22,245 nucleotides of DNA. It comes from JAFGOM01 sp964605795. Lineage in GTDB: Archaea; Halobacteriota; Methanomicrobia; Methanomicrobiales; Methanospirillaceae. The translations under genes and the position numbers were made by a program. Under the pieces are notes generated by a model. It worked only from the letters and a program-made list of their open reading frames with translations, made no database searches and had not been told where the DNA came from. The stretch lies in contig CAZSDZ010000045.1 of assembly GCA_964605795.1 (NCBI GenBank), positions 1 to 22,245 of the forward strand. Direction: 5' to 3'. Positions 1 to 8,138 of this stretch are shown one piece after another (position 1 is the stretch's first letter; the number at the start of each line of letters is the position of its first letter).

Positions 1-67
1 TCTCCTGGATCTCCATGGAGATGAGCATCTCATCCTCGACAACCAATATCCTGCTTTTTCTCTTCAT
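1..67 (-). CDS. Response regulator, N-terminal fragment (cut by window edge)
   Basis: The reverse strand from the ATG at 65-67 reads MKRKSRILVVEDEMLISMEI, the classic first beta strand and acidic pair (V-V-E-D-E) of a CheY-like receiver domain. Only 22 residues are inside the window, so the phospho-acceptor aspartate and any output domain are not visible. A GAGGTGA ribosome binding site lies just upstream of the ATG, inside the 3' end of the preceding kinase gene, whose stop codon is 2 bp away. This tight coupling suggests co-translation and that this regulator is a phosphorylation partner of that kinase (inference). Confidence 0.85.
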   Translation of the reverse strand, partial: MKRKSRILVVEDEMLISMEIQE

Positions 68-69
68 AG

Positions 70-2397
70 TCACCTCTTTTTTTGGGGTATCGGAAATTCC
101 AGTGAATATCGCGTCCCATTGCCATCTGACAGGGTACTATACGTTCCTTGTAACTGAAAGACCAGATTCTCAATAAGCTGCATCCCGAGGGTTTTTGACC
201 GATCAGGCTCATATCCAGGAGGAAGACCTACACCATCATCAGAGAATCTGACAGAGATAACAGGTTCATTCTGCTCTACGACAATAGTAATAGTGCCGCT
301 CTCTCTCCCCGGGAAAGCATATTTCATCGAGTTTGTGATGAGTTCGTTACTAATCAGTCCTAACGGAATCGCTCGCTCAATATCGACACAGAGGTCGGGA
401 TCGCAGATGATGATACAGGTAATTACATCACTAACCGGGTAAAATTCATGGACAATCCGATTTGCAAGTTCTTTTAAGTAATCACCAAGCAGTATCTCTG
501 AAAAGGTTTCTGTCATATACAATTTCTCATGGATAATCGCCATCGATGAGATACGGTTACGACAGTCCCGAATTATCTCATGAATCTTCTCATCGTTTAC
601 CCGGTAATCCTGCAGTGTGAGAATACTGGTGATAATCTGCATATTATTCTTGACACGATGATGAATTTCACGAAGGAGGGTGTCTTTCTCATACAGGGAT
701 GTAAGGATATTCTGTTTCAGCGTCTCCTCACTCTGACGAAGCCGCGCTTCTGCTACTTTCCGTTCCGTAATATTCCGTGCAACGGAAAGCATGACCGGGT
801 TTCCCTGGAATGTAAACCGATGTGAATTAACCTCAACCGGTACGAATCCAGATGATCGTGTTCGAAATTCGGTCTCAAACGTATTGCGTGGCATATCATG
901 GGAATCGGTTACCATTTTTTTCTGCACATGATCGATAAAATCGGGACAGAACTCATCCCATCTCATCTGCACGAGGGAATCACGGGAATACCCTAACGTG
1001 TCAAGGGCCACCTGATTAACCTCGAGTATTGCCCCGGGTTCATTACCCTTTATGATGGCGTGAAGAAAGATCATGTCATTGCTGTTGTTAAATATCTCCC
1101 TGAACTTAGACTCACTCTCAAGAAGTCTCTGTTCTGCTGATTTTCTGGCAGAAATATCAAGAAGAGTGCAGATAACGGCAGGTCTTCCGGAAAGGATTAT
1201 CTGGGAGAGGAATAATTCGCAGTGCAGTACTGAACCGTTCGCAGATATACCGCGTAACTCAAGGTGGTCAGTTGAGAATGTTGAGAATAACAAGGTAGAA
1301 CAGGAATTGATTAATTTCTCCCGGTCGTCCTGGTGAAACAGCATAAAGGGAAGAGAGTTGAGCATCTCTTCCCGGGGATACGCAAATATCTGGCTCATCC
1401 GTGGGTTAATGTAGATGAAATGATTGTCCTGAATGACAAAGATACCCACAAGTCCATGCTGGATAGGGTTTCGAAACATCTCTTCTATCTCAATGCGGTA
1501 CTTCGCTGAACCAAAGACCTGTGTTGCAAGATGTATCGCTTTTACCTCCTCATCACTCCAGACATGTTCATGGTGATAATTCTCCAGTCCGATGAAACCC
1601 CATAAAACAGTGCCAGATATGATAGGGGCAAGCAGAAGTGAACTGATACCGGTTTTATGAAGAAACGACCGGGTATCTTCATCACTATACATTGTTCCAA
1701 TAACTAATCTCCCTTCTTTGAGTTTTTCATAAACCCAGGGGTTTTCCGAGAGATAGATACGGATGGGTGCTTCGTATCCCGGATTTTTGACTGCACCCCT
1801 CCCCTCCTCCCAGATACACTGGACAGCCAGTTCCGGGTAATTTGCAGAATCACTGCCTGCAACCCTGATGATATAGGAACGCTGGATCTGCAGGGTCTCA
1901 CCAAACCGGGAAAGGATCTCTTCTATCTCTTCTTCCCACAGGTATCCCCGTAGGAAATGATCAGCAGCATAACTGATACATTCAAGGATTGCGTCTTTCC
2001 GTAGGTTCGCTTCTTCCGCTTTATACTTGGCATGTAACATCCGGATTTTATGAGAGAGATCAAGGATCTGGATCTCGATATCATCAACTTTCTCCTGGTA
2101 AAAATCGGCACCGGCATTGAGCGCCGCGATCGCAGTCTCCTTCGTGTCATCTCCGGTGAATAGAATAAAAGGGATGGGATTTTTATCCTTTTTTATCTGT
2201 TCCAAAAGATCAATCCCGGTCATTCCCGGCATATTATAATCAGAGACAATAACATCGTACTGATACTTCCCAAGGTTCTTTAGTGCATCTGCAGCACAGT
2301 AACAGGTAGTTACGATAAATTCCTTTGTATCTTCGAGGTACAGCTGAAAAACAGAGCATAACTCGATATTATCATCAACAAACAAAACCCGGATCAT
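70..2397 (-). CDS. Hybrid sensor histidine kinase: receiver-GAF-PAS-PAS-HisKA_2-HATPase_c
   Basis: A 775-residue cytosolic signalling protein with no membrane segment. Visible domains: a receiver at about 1-120 (acidic pair D8/D9, phospho-acceptor D53 in VSDYNMPG, T81, K103); a GAF-like region at about 135-300; a PAS at about 305-415; a second PAS at about 430-545 ending in the usual DIS/NITERK linkers; a HisKA_2 dimerisation domain with the phosphorylated histidine H579 in LLREIHHRVKNN; and a HATPase_c domain at about 660-770 with N684 (N box) and DDGVGLP near 720. HisKA_2 kinases are common in methanogens and often work with single-domain regulators. The receiver sits at the N terminus, so the kinase may itself be an output of an upstream relay. 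Start ATG at 2397; a TATA-like element lies about 36 nt upstream, so the leader is short. The ligand is not predictable. Confidence 0.93.
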   Translation of the reverse strand: MIRVLFVDDNIELCSVFQLYLEDTKEFIVTTCYCAADALKNLGKYQYDVIVSDYNMPGMTGIDLLEQIKKDKNPIPFILFTGDDTKETAIAALNAGADFYQEKVDDIEIQILDLSHKIRMLHAKYKAEEANLRKDAILECISYAADHFLRGYLWEEEIEEILSRFGETLQIQRSYIIRVAGSDSANYPELAVQCIWEEGRGAVKNPGYEAPIRIYLSENPWVYEKLKEGRLVIGTMYSDEDTRSFLHKTGISSLLLAPIISGTVLWGFIGLENYHHEHVWSDEEVKAIHLATQVFGSAKYRIEIEEMFRNPIQHGLVGIFVIQDNHFIYINPRMSQIFAYPREEMLNSLPFMLFHQDDREKLINSCSTLLFSTFSTDHLELRGISANGSVLHCELFLSQIILSGRPAVICTLLDISARKSAEQRLLESESKFREIFNNSNDMIFLHAIIKGNEPGAILEVNQVALDTLGYSRDSLVQMRWDEFCPDFIDHVQKKMVTDSHDMPRNTFETEFRTRSSGFVPVEVNSHRFTFQGNPVMLSVARNITERKVAEARLRQSEETLKQNILTSLYEKDTLLREIHHRVKNNMQIITSILTLQDYRVNDEKIHEIIRDCRNRISSMAIIHEKLYMTETFSEILLGDYLKELANRIVHEFYPVSDVITCIIICDPDLCVDIERAIPLGLISNELITNSMKYAFPGRESGTITIVVEQNEPVISVRFSDDGVGLPPGYEPDRSKTLGMQLIENLVFQLQGTYSTLSDGNGTRYSLEFPIPQKKR

Positions 2398-2432
2398 GCA
2401 CCTGTACTCTCAAGTTATCATTTCCCGGTTGT

Positions 2433-2440
2433 CTATTTAA
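2433..2440 (-). promoter_or_regulatory. TATA-like box of the histidine kinase
   Basis: The reverse strand reads TTAAATAG about 36 nt before the kinase ATG, at a distance that would give a leader of roughly 10-15 nt. No clear BRE was assigned. The call rests on position and AT-richness only. Confidence 0.4.
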
Positions 2441-2596
2441 CTCTCCTGTTCTGTGAACCTATGGTATTTCCATATTGAATAAAAACCGCCAATACCAGAA
2501 ATGTCGGGCCAGGGATGCGGTAAAAAGAAGAGATGAGAATAGAGGCTTTTTAAAACTAATGGAAATCCGGAGTGAGTATAAGAGCAGGTATCCGGT

Positions 2597-2616
2597 CTGC
2601 CCACCGGTCCGGGCAG
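2597..2616 (-). terminator. Possible hairpin downstream of the flavoprotein gene
   Basis: CTGCCC and GGGCAG form a 6-bp GC-rich stem around an 8-nt loop about 35 nt after the flavoprotein stop codon. There is no strong T run after it on the minus strand. It could act in termination or mRNA stability, but archaeal termination does not require hairpins. The rest of 2398-2650 holds no convincing gene. Confidence 0.3.
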
Positions 2617-2650
2617 GGAATAAAACATCATCAGGAATGAATTTTATATC

Positions 2651-3229
2651 TCATCTCCCGTGAATCATCTTGATAAGCCACGCCATGTTCTCTCCAAGTC
2701 GCCTCATGGTTGCAACTCCTTCTGTATCATGCAATACATCCCCAGGCTTTAGACCAATCCCGATATTCCAGTAACTCGAACCCGGCACTATCATCTCAGA
2801 AATGAGAAAAAAGTGATTGATACTGTCAAAAACGTGAATCCCTCCTGCACGTCTGACCGCTACCACTGCTGCTCCCACCTTTCTCCTCAGTGCCTGGTTG
2901 TTCCCCCTGCACACATATCCTGCACGGTCAATCAGCGCCTTTGTCTCAGGAGAAAGATCACTGAAATAGGTCGGGCTTCCGATAATTATCCCGTCTGCAT
3001 CTATCATCTTTGCTATATACTCATTCATACCGTCATCAGTGATGATGCATTGCCCGTCCTGTCGTTCCCGGCATTTTCCACATGCGGTACACCCGCGTAT
3101 TGGTCCCCCTCCGATCTGAACCAGTTCTGTCTGGATGCCATGATCCTGTATGACTGATAAAACCTCAGTGATGAGGTGGTACGTATTGCCTTCTTTTCTG
3201 GGGCTCCCGTTAAAGGCGACAACCTTCAT
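2651..3229 (-). CDS. Iron-sulfur flavoprotein (NADPH-dependent FMN reductase/flavodoxin-fold family)
   Basis: 192 residues. The N terminus MKVVAFNGSPRKEGNTYHL is the FMN-binding beta-loop-helix of the flavodoxin-like FMN reductase fold, and IIIGSPTYFSDLSPETKALIDR is the second flavin loop. A compact cysteine cluster, C47-x2-C50-x2-C53-x7-C61, matches the [4Fe-4S]-binding pattern of the Isf family described in methanogens, which transfers electrons and is linked to oxidative-stress reduction of O2 or H2O2. The redox partner cannot be read from the sequence. It is a single-gene unit, divergent from coaBC. The start at 3229 is fixed by the fold; longer starts have no family support. Confidence 0.9.
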   Translation of the reverse strand: MKVVAFNGSPRKEGNTYHLITEVLSVIQDHGIQTELVQIGGGPIRGCTACGKCRERQDGQCIITDDGMNEYIAKMIDADGIIIGSPTYFSDLSPETKALIDRAGYVCRGNNQALRRKVGAAVVAVRRAGGIHVFDSINHFFLISEMIVPGSSYWNIGIGLKPGDVLHDTEGVATMRRLGENMAWLIKMIHGR

Positions 3230-3252
3230 ATACAGATCTTCAACCGGAATGG

Positions 3253-3264
3253 TATTAAAAAAAG
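3253..3264 (-). promoter_or_regulatory. Weak TATA-like element for the iron-sulfur flavoprotein
   Basis: A T-rich stretch ending in TTTTAATACC on the minus strand sits about 25-35 nt before the flavoprotein ATG. The spacing suits an archaeal promoter with a very short leader. The sequence match is poor. Confidence 0.25.
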
Positions 3265-3338
3265 GGCATCGTACCAGTCAGGCAGGAAAAACCCGGATCA
3301 CAGTTTTCTTCTGCTCTGATTCCAATCTGCACAAAGAG

Positions 3339-3347
3339 GATTATAAA
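3339..3347 (+). promoter_or_regulatory. TATA-like element upstream of coaBC
   Basis: ATTATAAAG lies in the 274-bp divergent region between the flavoprotein and coaBC. If used, it would give a leader of about 130 nt to the preferred coaBC start at 3504. An in-frame ATG at 3358 is too close to it to be a typical start and would add a low-complexity extension foreign to the family. Confidence 0.3.
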
Positions 3348-3503
3348 GAGAAAAGAATGTTCGGGCACCTCACCGGTCTCGTATCGGCAAACGCTTCATC
3401 ACAGAACAACCCGAATTTTAGGAACAGTATTATTCATGATCAGACACAGTACTTCAGTACAGATACTTCCGGGTTACTGTGGATATCATCAAATCGATCC
3501 TAC

Positions 3504-4661
3504 ATGAATTCACTAAAGAATAAAACCATTGTTCTAGCCGTTTGTGGTAGTATTGCAGCAGTGAACACCATCGCCCTGGCACATGCACTCAGACGCAGGG
3601 GGGCAGTTGTACAGGGAGTAATGACTGAGGCTGCATGCCGAATAATCCATCCTGATGCACTGACCTATGCTACCGGTAGGCAGACGATAACGTCTCTCTC
3701 AGGAATGGTCGAACATGTCCAGTACTGTGGTGATCAGGGTATTGCAGATCTCCTTTTAATTGCTCCCTGTACCGCTAATACGATCAGTAAAATTGCCTGT
3801 GGCATCGATGATACAACCGTTACCACCTTTGCTTCGACTGCACTGGGCCGGCCAATGCCGGTTGTTTTAGTCCCTGCAATGCACCACGCCATGTTTCGTC
3901 ACAAAAGAATCGTAACGAACCTTACTTGCTTACAAGATCTTGGGATCCATACCATTGATCCCAGGATCGAAGAAGGAAAGGCAAAAATTGCATCCACTGA
4001 GGAGATCCTCCTCAAAATTGAGCGCATTTTATTGGGATCTCCACTATCAGGCAGAAAAGTCCTTATCACCAGCGGGAGATGTGAAGAACCCCTTGATGAT
4101 ATCCGTATTCTCACAACCCGATCATCAGGTAGGATGGGGGAAGAGATCGCATACCAGGCATATCGTCTCGGAGCAGATGTGATTATCGTACATAAAAATC
4201 AGATCCCCTGTGTAGAGAACAGGTATGCCGCTACTGCAGAGTCTATGCAGGGTATCATCAGATCTATCCTTGCAACAGAAGATATCTCAATTTATATCAG
4301 TGCTGCCGCAATCTCTGACTTTGCACCGGTCTGTGTTTTAGGAAAACTACCCAGTGGAGAGAAGAGGGAGATCACGCTTATTCCCCAGCAAAAAATTCTC
4401 CCTGATGCCATCCATACAGGAGTTAAGACGATAGTGGCATTTAAACTCGGAGAAGATGCAATCGATGCAGCAAAATCCCTGCTTTCTATCGGGGCATCCA
4501 TCGTTGCTGCAAATACAAAAGAATCAATGGGTGGAAAAACCGGTTTTTATCATCTCATCACAAAAGAGGGACAGTACCCGATATCAGGGACAAAGGAGGA
4601 GATTGCTGCAGAAATATTTGATCTTATCCTTACAAAGATGGGAGCGGGAAGAGATACATGA
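3504..4661 (+). CDS. coaBC: Bifunctional phosphopantothenoylcysteine decarboxylase/phosphopantothenate-cysteine ligase
   Basis: 385 residues from the ATG at 3504. It converts 4'-phosphopantothenate plus cysteine to 4'-phosphopantetheine in CoA synthesis. The N-terminal CoaC flavoprotein half (about 5-180) shows VLAVCGSIAAV, the catalytic-type histidine H71 in MVEHVQY, KIACGIDDTTVTT and VPAMHHAM at 123-130. The C-terminal CoaB half (about 182-380) shows LITSGRCEEPLDDIRILTTR, the SSGRMG motif, ISAAAISDF near 264-273 and a NTKESMGGKTGF nucleotide site. Bacterial enzymes have PxMNxxMW and an ACGxxGxGRM clamp; here these read PAMHHAMF and EEGKAKIAS, which I believe is the archaeal form (not checked by alignment). 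The frame stays open upstream to 3150, but that part overlaps the divergent gene and is not family-like. First gene of a CoA gene string. Confidence 0.93.
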   Translation: MNSLKNKTIVLAVCGSIAAVNTIALAHALRRRGAVVQGVMTEAACRIIHPDALTYATGRQTITSLSGMVEHVQYCGDQGIADLLLIAPCTANTISKIACGIDDTTVTTFASTALGRPMPVVLVPAMHHAMFRHKRIVTNLTCLQDLGIHTIDPRIEEGKAKIASTEEILLKIERILLGSPLSGRKVLITSGRCEEPLDDIRILTTRSSGRMGEEIAYQAYRLGADVIIVHKNQIPCVENRYAATAESMQGIIRSILATEDISIYISAAAISDFAPVCVLGKLPSGEKREITLIPQQKILPDAIHTGVKTIVAFKLGEDAIDAAKSLLSIGASIVAANTKESMGGKTGFYHLITKEGQYPISGTKEEIAAEIFDLILTKMGAGRDT

Positions 4662-4754
4662 GAAAGACTTCTGTTTCAGATAGGAACCACCTGGCATGGC
4701 AGGATCCCCTTTCTCTTTGTAAGACTCTTATTGTATTCTGATGAGGGTATTCCA

Positions 4755-5618
4755 ATGAGAATCTCTGTCTTTTGTCCCGGACATATATCAGGATATTTCC
4801 TCCCCTTCTATGCTGATGACCCGAATGTATCAGGCAGTTATGGTGCAGGGATAGTAATAGACAGGGGAGTAACAATCACGGTCAGTCCTGCTGATACGTA
4901 CTCTTTTATGGGAATACACCATCACCAGGATAAAAATATCTCTTCATACTTTGATTCTTCTGATATCATCAGAGATCTTGTTGAGAAACTCGGGGTTTTA
5001 GTGTCAGTCCGTTCAGTAACCGATCTCCCTCTCCAGTCAGGATACGGATTATCAGCAGCAGCACTCCTGGCAACGGCACATGCGATTAACATGTTGTTTC
5101 ATCTTGGACTCTCTCATGAGGATTGTGCACAATATGCCCATCGTGTCGAGATAGATCACAGAACCGGCCTTGGAGATGTCGCTGCGTGCATGGGAGGGGG
5201 ACTGGTATGCAGAAAAAAACCAGGTGTACACTCAGATTGTATCCGAATCCAGGATCGAGGAGAGATAGCAGTTTTGACACTGGGACCGATATCAACAACC
5301 GAGATACTTAAGGACAGGACAGGGTTACGTCAATTAAAGCGCGCTTTTCCCACTACCTGCCCGGAGACATGCCAGGAATTCTTCCGGTTCTCACGACAGT
5401 TTGCTCTAAATAGTGGTTTTTTGACGGATCGACTCAAAGATATCATACAGGCATGCACCAGGGAAGGAATCGAATCCAGCATGACGATGCTTGGGGAGGG
5501 TGTATTTGCCTATGGAGGGCGGGCAGCTGCTTTTCTCTCCCAATATGGTACCGTAGAGGTGATGCATATCTCAAAGACCGGTCCGGTTATCATGAATAAT
5601 GAGGTGAAAACGGTATGA
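4755..5618 (+). CDS. Pantoate kinase (archaeal, GHMP superfamily)
   Basis: 287 residues. Pantoate kinase phosphorylates pantoate to 4-phosphopantoate, the archaeal replacement for pantothenate kinase order in CoA synthesis. The sequence shows the GHMP signatures: the N-terminal motif FCPGHISGYF at 6-15, the glycine-rich ATP loop SGYGLSAAALLA at about 95-106, and GLGDVAACMGGG further on. The start at 4755 is preferred over TTG 4731 because GATGAGGG lies about 8 nt before it and the family begins right before CPGHISG. A 93-bp gap separates it from coaBC; its stop overlaps the next start in ATGA at 5615-5618, so the downstream ligase is translationally coupled. Confidence 0.92.
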   Translation: MRISVFCPGHISGYFLPFYADDPNVSGSYGAGIVIDRGVTITVSPADTYSFMGIHHHQDKNISSYFDSSDIIRDLVEKLGVLVSVRSVTDLPLQSGYGLSAAALLATAHAINMLFHLGLSHEDCAQYAHRVEIDHRTGLGDVAACMGGGLVCRKKPGVHSDCIRIQDRGEIAVLTLGPISTTEILKDRTGLRQLKRAFPTTCPETCQEFFRFSRQFALNSGFLTDRLKDIIQACTREGIESSMTMLGEGVFAYGGRAAAFLSQYGTVEVMHISKTGPVIMNNEVKTV

Positions 5619-6346
5619 TACCGCAAGACCATCCCCGTTATCACTCCCTTATCGCACGCGAAAAGATTGCCCGTGCGGCCCGTGAGGGCATTGTAACCTT
5701 AGAAGGACTGACGGCACACGGGAGAGGTGAAGCATTTGATTATCTGCTCGGGGAATGCACCATCCCCTCGGCGCGAGAGGCCGAACAGGTTGCTGCAGCC
5801 CTCATGCGTACCGCAAAAAACCCGGTAATCTCTGTCAACGGCAATACTGCAGCACTTGCTGCTCCCCTGATTGCACAACTCCAGAAGAGCACGGGCGCAT
5901 CGGTTGAGGTCAATTTATTTCACCGGACTGATGAACGGATTATGCATATAACAAAACTTCTGAAACAATATGGAACAGAAGTTCTCTCAGGACCGGTTTC
6001 TCGTCTTCTTCCCCTCTCTCATGACCGGGGAATCTGCCATGAAGAGGGAATTTTCTCTGCCGATCTTGTCTTTGTCCCGCTTGAGGACGGAGACAGGGCC
6101 GGAGTACTGAGAGATATGGGCAAGATTGTCATCACCATTGACTTAAATCCACTCTCACGAACGGTTCAATACGCAACCCTTCCGGTAATTGATGAATTAA
6201 CACGTGCATTACCCAGCATCTGCTCATATGCCGATTCATTATCAGAAAACGAAGCAGAATATATCGCCACAACCCGGAAAAGCGGTGAATGGTATATTCA
6301 GGAAGCACGAAATGAGATGATAAGGAGACTTCATGTTCTGGATTGA
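5615..6346 (+). CDS. 4-phosphopantoate--beta-alanine ligase (archaeal phosphopantothenate synthetase)
   Basis: 243 residues, matching the archaeal phosphopantothenate synthetase family that joins 4-phosphopantoate and beta-alanine with ATP. Recognisable segments are HPRYHSLIAREKIARAARE at the N terminus, TLEGLTAHGRGEAFDYLLGE, SVNGNTAALAAP near 73-84 and VEVNLFHRTDER near 97-108. It directly follows its substrate-producing kinase, with a GAGGTGA ribosome binding site inside that gene and an ATGA overlap. The family usually has about 240-260 residues, so it is full length. It overlaps the next gene by 14 bp. Confidence 0.93.
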   Translation: MIPQDHPRYHSLIAREKIARAAREGIVTLEGLTAHGRGEAFDYLLGECTIPSAREAEQVAAALMRTAKNPVISVNGNTAALAAPLIAQLQKSTGASVEVNLFHRTDERIMHITKLLKQYGTEVLSGPVSRLLPLSHDRGICHEEGIFSADLVFVPLEDGDRAGVLRDMGKIVITIDLNPLSRTVQYATLPVIDELTRALPSICSYADSLSENEAEYIATTRKSGEWYIQEARNEMIRRLHVLD

Positions 6347-7334
6347 GAAATACCGACCGGAAAAACTTGATGATATACGGGGACAGGACGCAGTACGGGA
6401 TGTTTTAGCAGGATGCGTACAGAAGAGAACCCTTCCCCATCTCCTGATAACAGGGCCTCACGGAACGGGTAAGAGTTCTGCGATCCTTGCTACCATTAAA
6501 GAGATCTATAAAGAGCGGTGGCAGGAATATACCACAATATTTCCCACTGCAGATCTTTTTTTGCATGGAAAAAAATTTCTCATGGAAGATGATCGTTTCA
6601 GTCACATCTTCAAGAAAGACCAGTCTTTTATCACCAATCTAAAGAACGCAGTAAACTGGTATGCAGCAATAAAACCATTTGATGAATCTTTCAGGGTAAT
6701 TATTTTTGAAGATGCCGGTGCATTGTCTCATGATGCACAGCAGGCATTACGGAGGATAATGGAACGATATAGTGAGACCTGCCGGTTTATCTTTATCACA
6801 CCACACGCATCTGCCCTTATTCCCCCCATCTGTTCCCGATGCCTTCCCCTGTACTTCACTCCCATTTCCACAGAGAAAATTGCAGAAAAGATCCGGCAGA
6901 TATGTGTTGCAGAAGGGATTACTCCTGACCCGCTCTCCCGTGATGACATATCGCTGGTATCTGTTACGGCACAGGGGGATTTACGAAAAGCAATCATGTA
7001 TACCCAGGTTCTCTCTGCAACACACAATACCTGTGATATCAGTATGTTGAATGAATCAAAACCAGGCATTCTGGTACGTGAAGCGTTCATGGCGATGGAA
7101 GACGAAAACAGCACAACTGCACGGGAATTGATTGAGACTGCCATGATTCAGAACGGGATCAGCAGCACCGAACTGCTAGAGGAGCTGCGACGGGTGATAA
7201 AGCGCGAATATAATCATCCGGTACTGGCATCGTTCCTGGCAGATACTGATTTCATGCTGCTCGATGCACAGGATCCCTATGTTCATATCAACGCTCTTGT
7301 ATCGCGGATAATCACCGGGGTCTTTGCGCGATGA
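6333..7334 (+). CDS. rfcS2: Replication factor C small-subunit paralogue (AAA+ clamp loader)
   Basis: 333 residues, the usual RFC small-subunit length. WIEKYRPEKLDDIRGQD is the family N terminus; GPHGTGKSS (41-49) is Walker A; CSRC (167-170) is the SRC arginine-finger motif; GDLRKAI (215-221) is sensor 2; and a helical collar follows. RFC loads the PCNA clamp at primer junctions. Two catalytic positions deviate: the Walker B acidic pair normally D-E reads E126-D127 (IIFEDAGAL), and the sensor 1 asparagine position holds P157 (FITPHAS). This suggests the second small subunit (RfcS2 type) known in some euryarchaea, possibly structural or weakly hydrolytic (inference). An AAGGAG ribosome binding site lies in the preceding gene, which it overlaps by 14 bp. 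The S2 symbol is tentative. Confidence 0.85.
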   Translation: MFWIEKYRPEKLDDIRGQDAVRDVLAGCVQKRTLPHLLITGPHGTGKSSAILATIKEIYKERWQEYTTIFPTADLFLHGKKFLMEDDRFSHIFKKDQSFITNLKNAVNWYAAIKPFDESFRVIIFEDAGALSHDAQQALRRIMERYSETCRFIFITPHASALIPPICSRCLPLYFTPISTEKIAEKIRQICVAEGITPDPLSRDDISLVSVTAQGDLRKAIMYTQVLSATHNTCDISMLNESKPGILVREAFMAMEDENSTTARELIETAMIQNGISSTELLEELRRVIKREYNHPVLASFLADTDFMLLDAQDPYVHINALVSRIITGVFAR

Positions 7335-8074
7335 AAACGACAAAACATGCAAGCAGGGTTATCGCCCACTATAATGACGTGGCTGATCAGTATGATCAAC
7401 GATACGATCACCGGGATCGCGGCAGATTGTATTATGATCACATCTGTGATCAGATAAAAGCAGAGATTCCTGATAAAGAGGAACTCCTTGATATCGGTTG
7501 TGGAACCGGGCTCTTTGCCGGCAGGTATTTCCAGTCAGGGGGAACGGTTACCGGTATCGATATCAGTTCCGGGATGATACGGCGGGCTGTCGCAAACCAC
7601 CCGTATGCTTTCTTCGTCATCGGGAATGCTGAACACCTTCCTTTTTCAGATGAATCGTTCGGAGCTGTTGCAAGTCTTCTTGCATTCAGTTACCTCCAGG
7701 ATCCTGATACGATGCTTGCAGATGTGTACCGGGTTCTCAGGCCTGGCGGATCTGTTGCTTTATGTACCCTCGGCAAAAGTTTTCTTACATCAGGAGTTCC
7801 TGCGGTGTACCGGGTAGGAGAGCAATTAAAATTAAAACGGGTCGGTGTAGGCAGGTTTAATGAGCATTATTACACCGAGGATGAACTGAAAGAGCTCTTC
7901 AAAAAGACCGGGTTTAGAAGCATTAAAACAAAGAAATGTTCATTTGCCCACCTGAATCTGGTAGATCCCATATTCTCCTTTGCAAGAAAGGTTGAGCCGT
8001 TTATCGAACAGCGAATACCACAACTCGCATATAACGTTGTTGCATCAGGAAAAAAACCTGATACACCATCCTGA
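7331..8074 (+). CDS. Class I SAM-dependent methyltransferase, UbiE/COQ5-like
   Basis: 247 residues. Motif I LLDIGCGTGLFAG at 52-64 binds the SAM methionine part, GIDISSGMI at 75-83 holds the acidic residue for the ribose, NAEHLPFSDESF is motif II/III, and VLRPGG at 135-140 is motif IV. The N-terminal VIAHYNDVADQYDQRY is typical of methyltransferases acting on small molecules or quinone-like substrates. The substrate is unknown; methanogens lack ubiquinone. The start overlaps the RFC stop as ATGA, so it is translated from the same mRNA. It is the last gene of the plus-strand string and converges on the next gene with a 64-bp gap. Confidence 0.88.
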   Translation: MKTTKHASRVIAHYNDVADQYDQRYDHRDRGRLYYDHICDQIKAEIPDKEELLDIGCGTGLFAGRYFQSGGTVTGIDISSGMIRRAVANHPYAFFVIGNAEHLPFSDESFGAVASLLAFSYLQDPDTMLADVYRVLRPGGSVALCTLGKSFLTSGVPAVYRVGEQLKLKRVGVGRFNEHYYTEDELKELFKKTGFRSIKTKKCSFAHLNLVDPIFSFARKVEPFIEQRIPQLAYNVVASGKKPDTPS

Positions 8075-8138
8075 TGCCGTCGGCCATTTCCACAAAACGC
8101 AAAATAAACCGGGAAAAAATAGATCCAAGATCAGGTTA

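Noticed and set aside
3150..3503. N-terminal extension of coaBC to a 503-residue protein
   Set aside because: It overlaps the divergent flavoprotein start, includes presumed promoter DNA, and the CoaC fold starts right after 3504.
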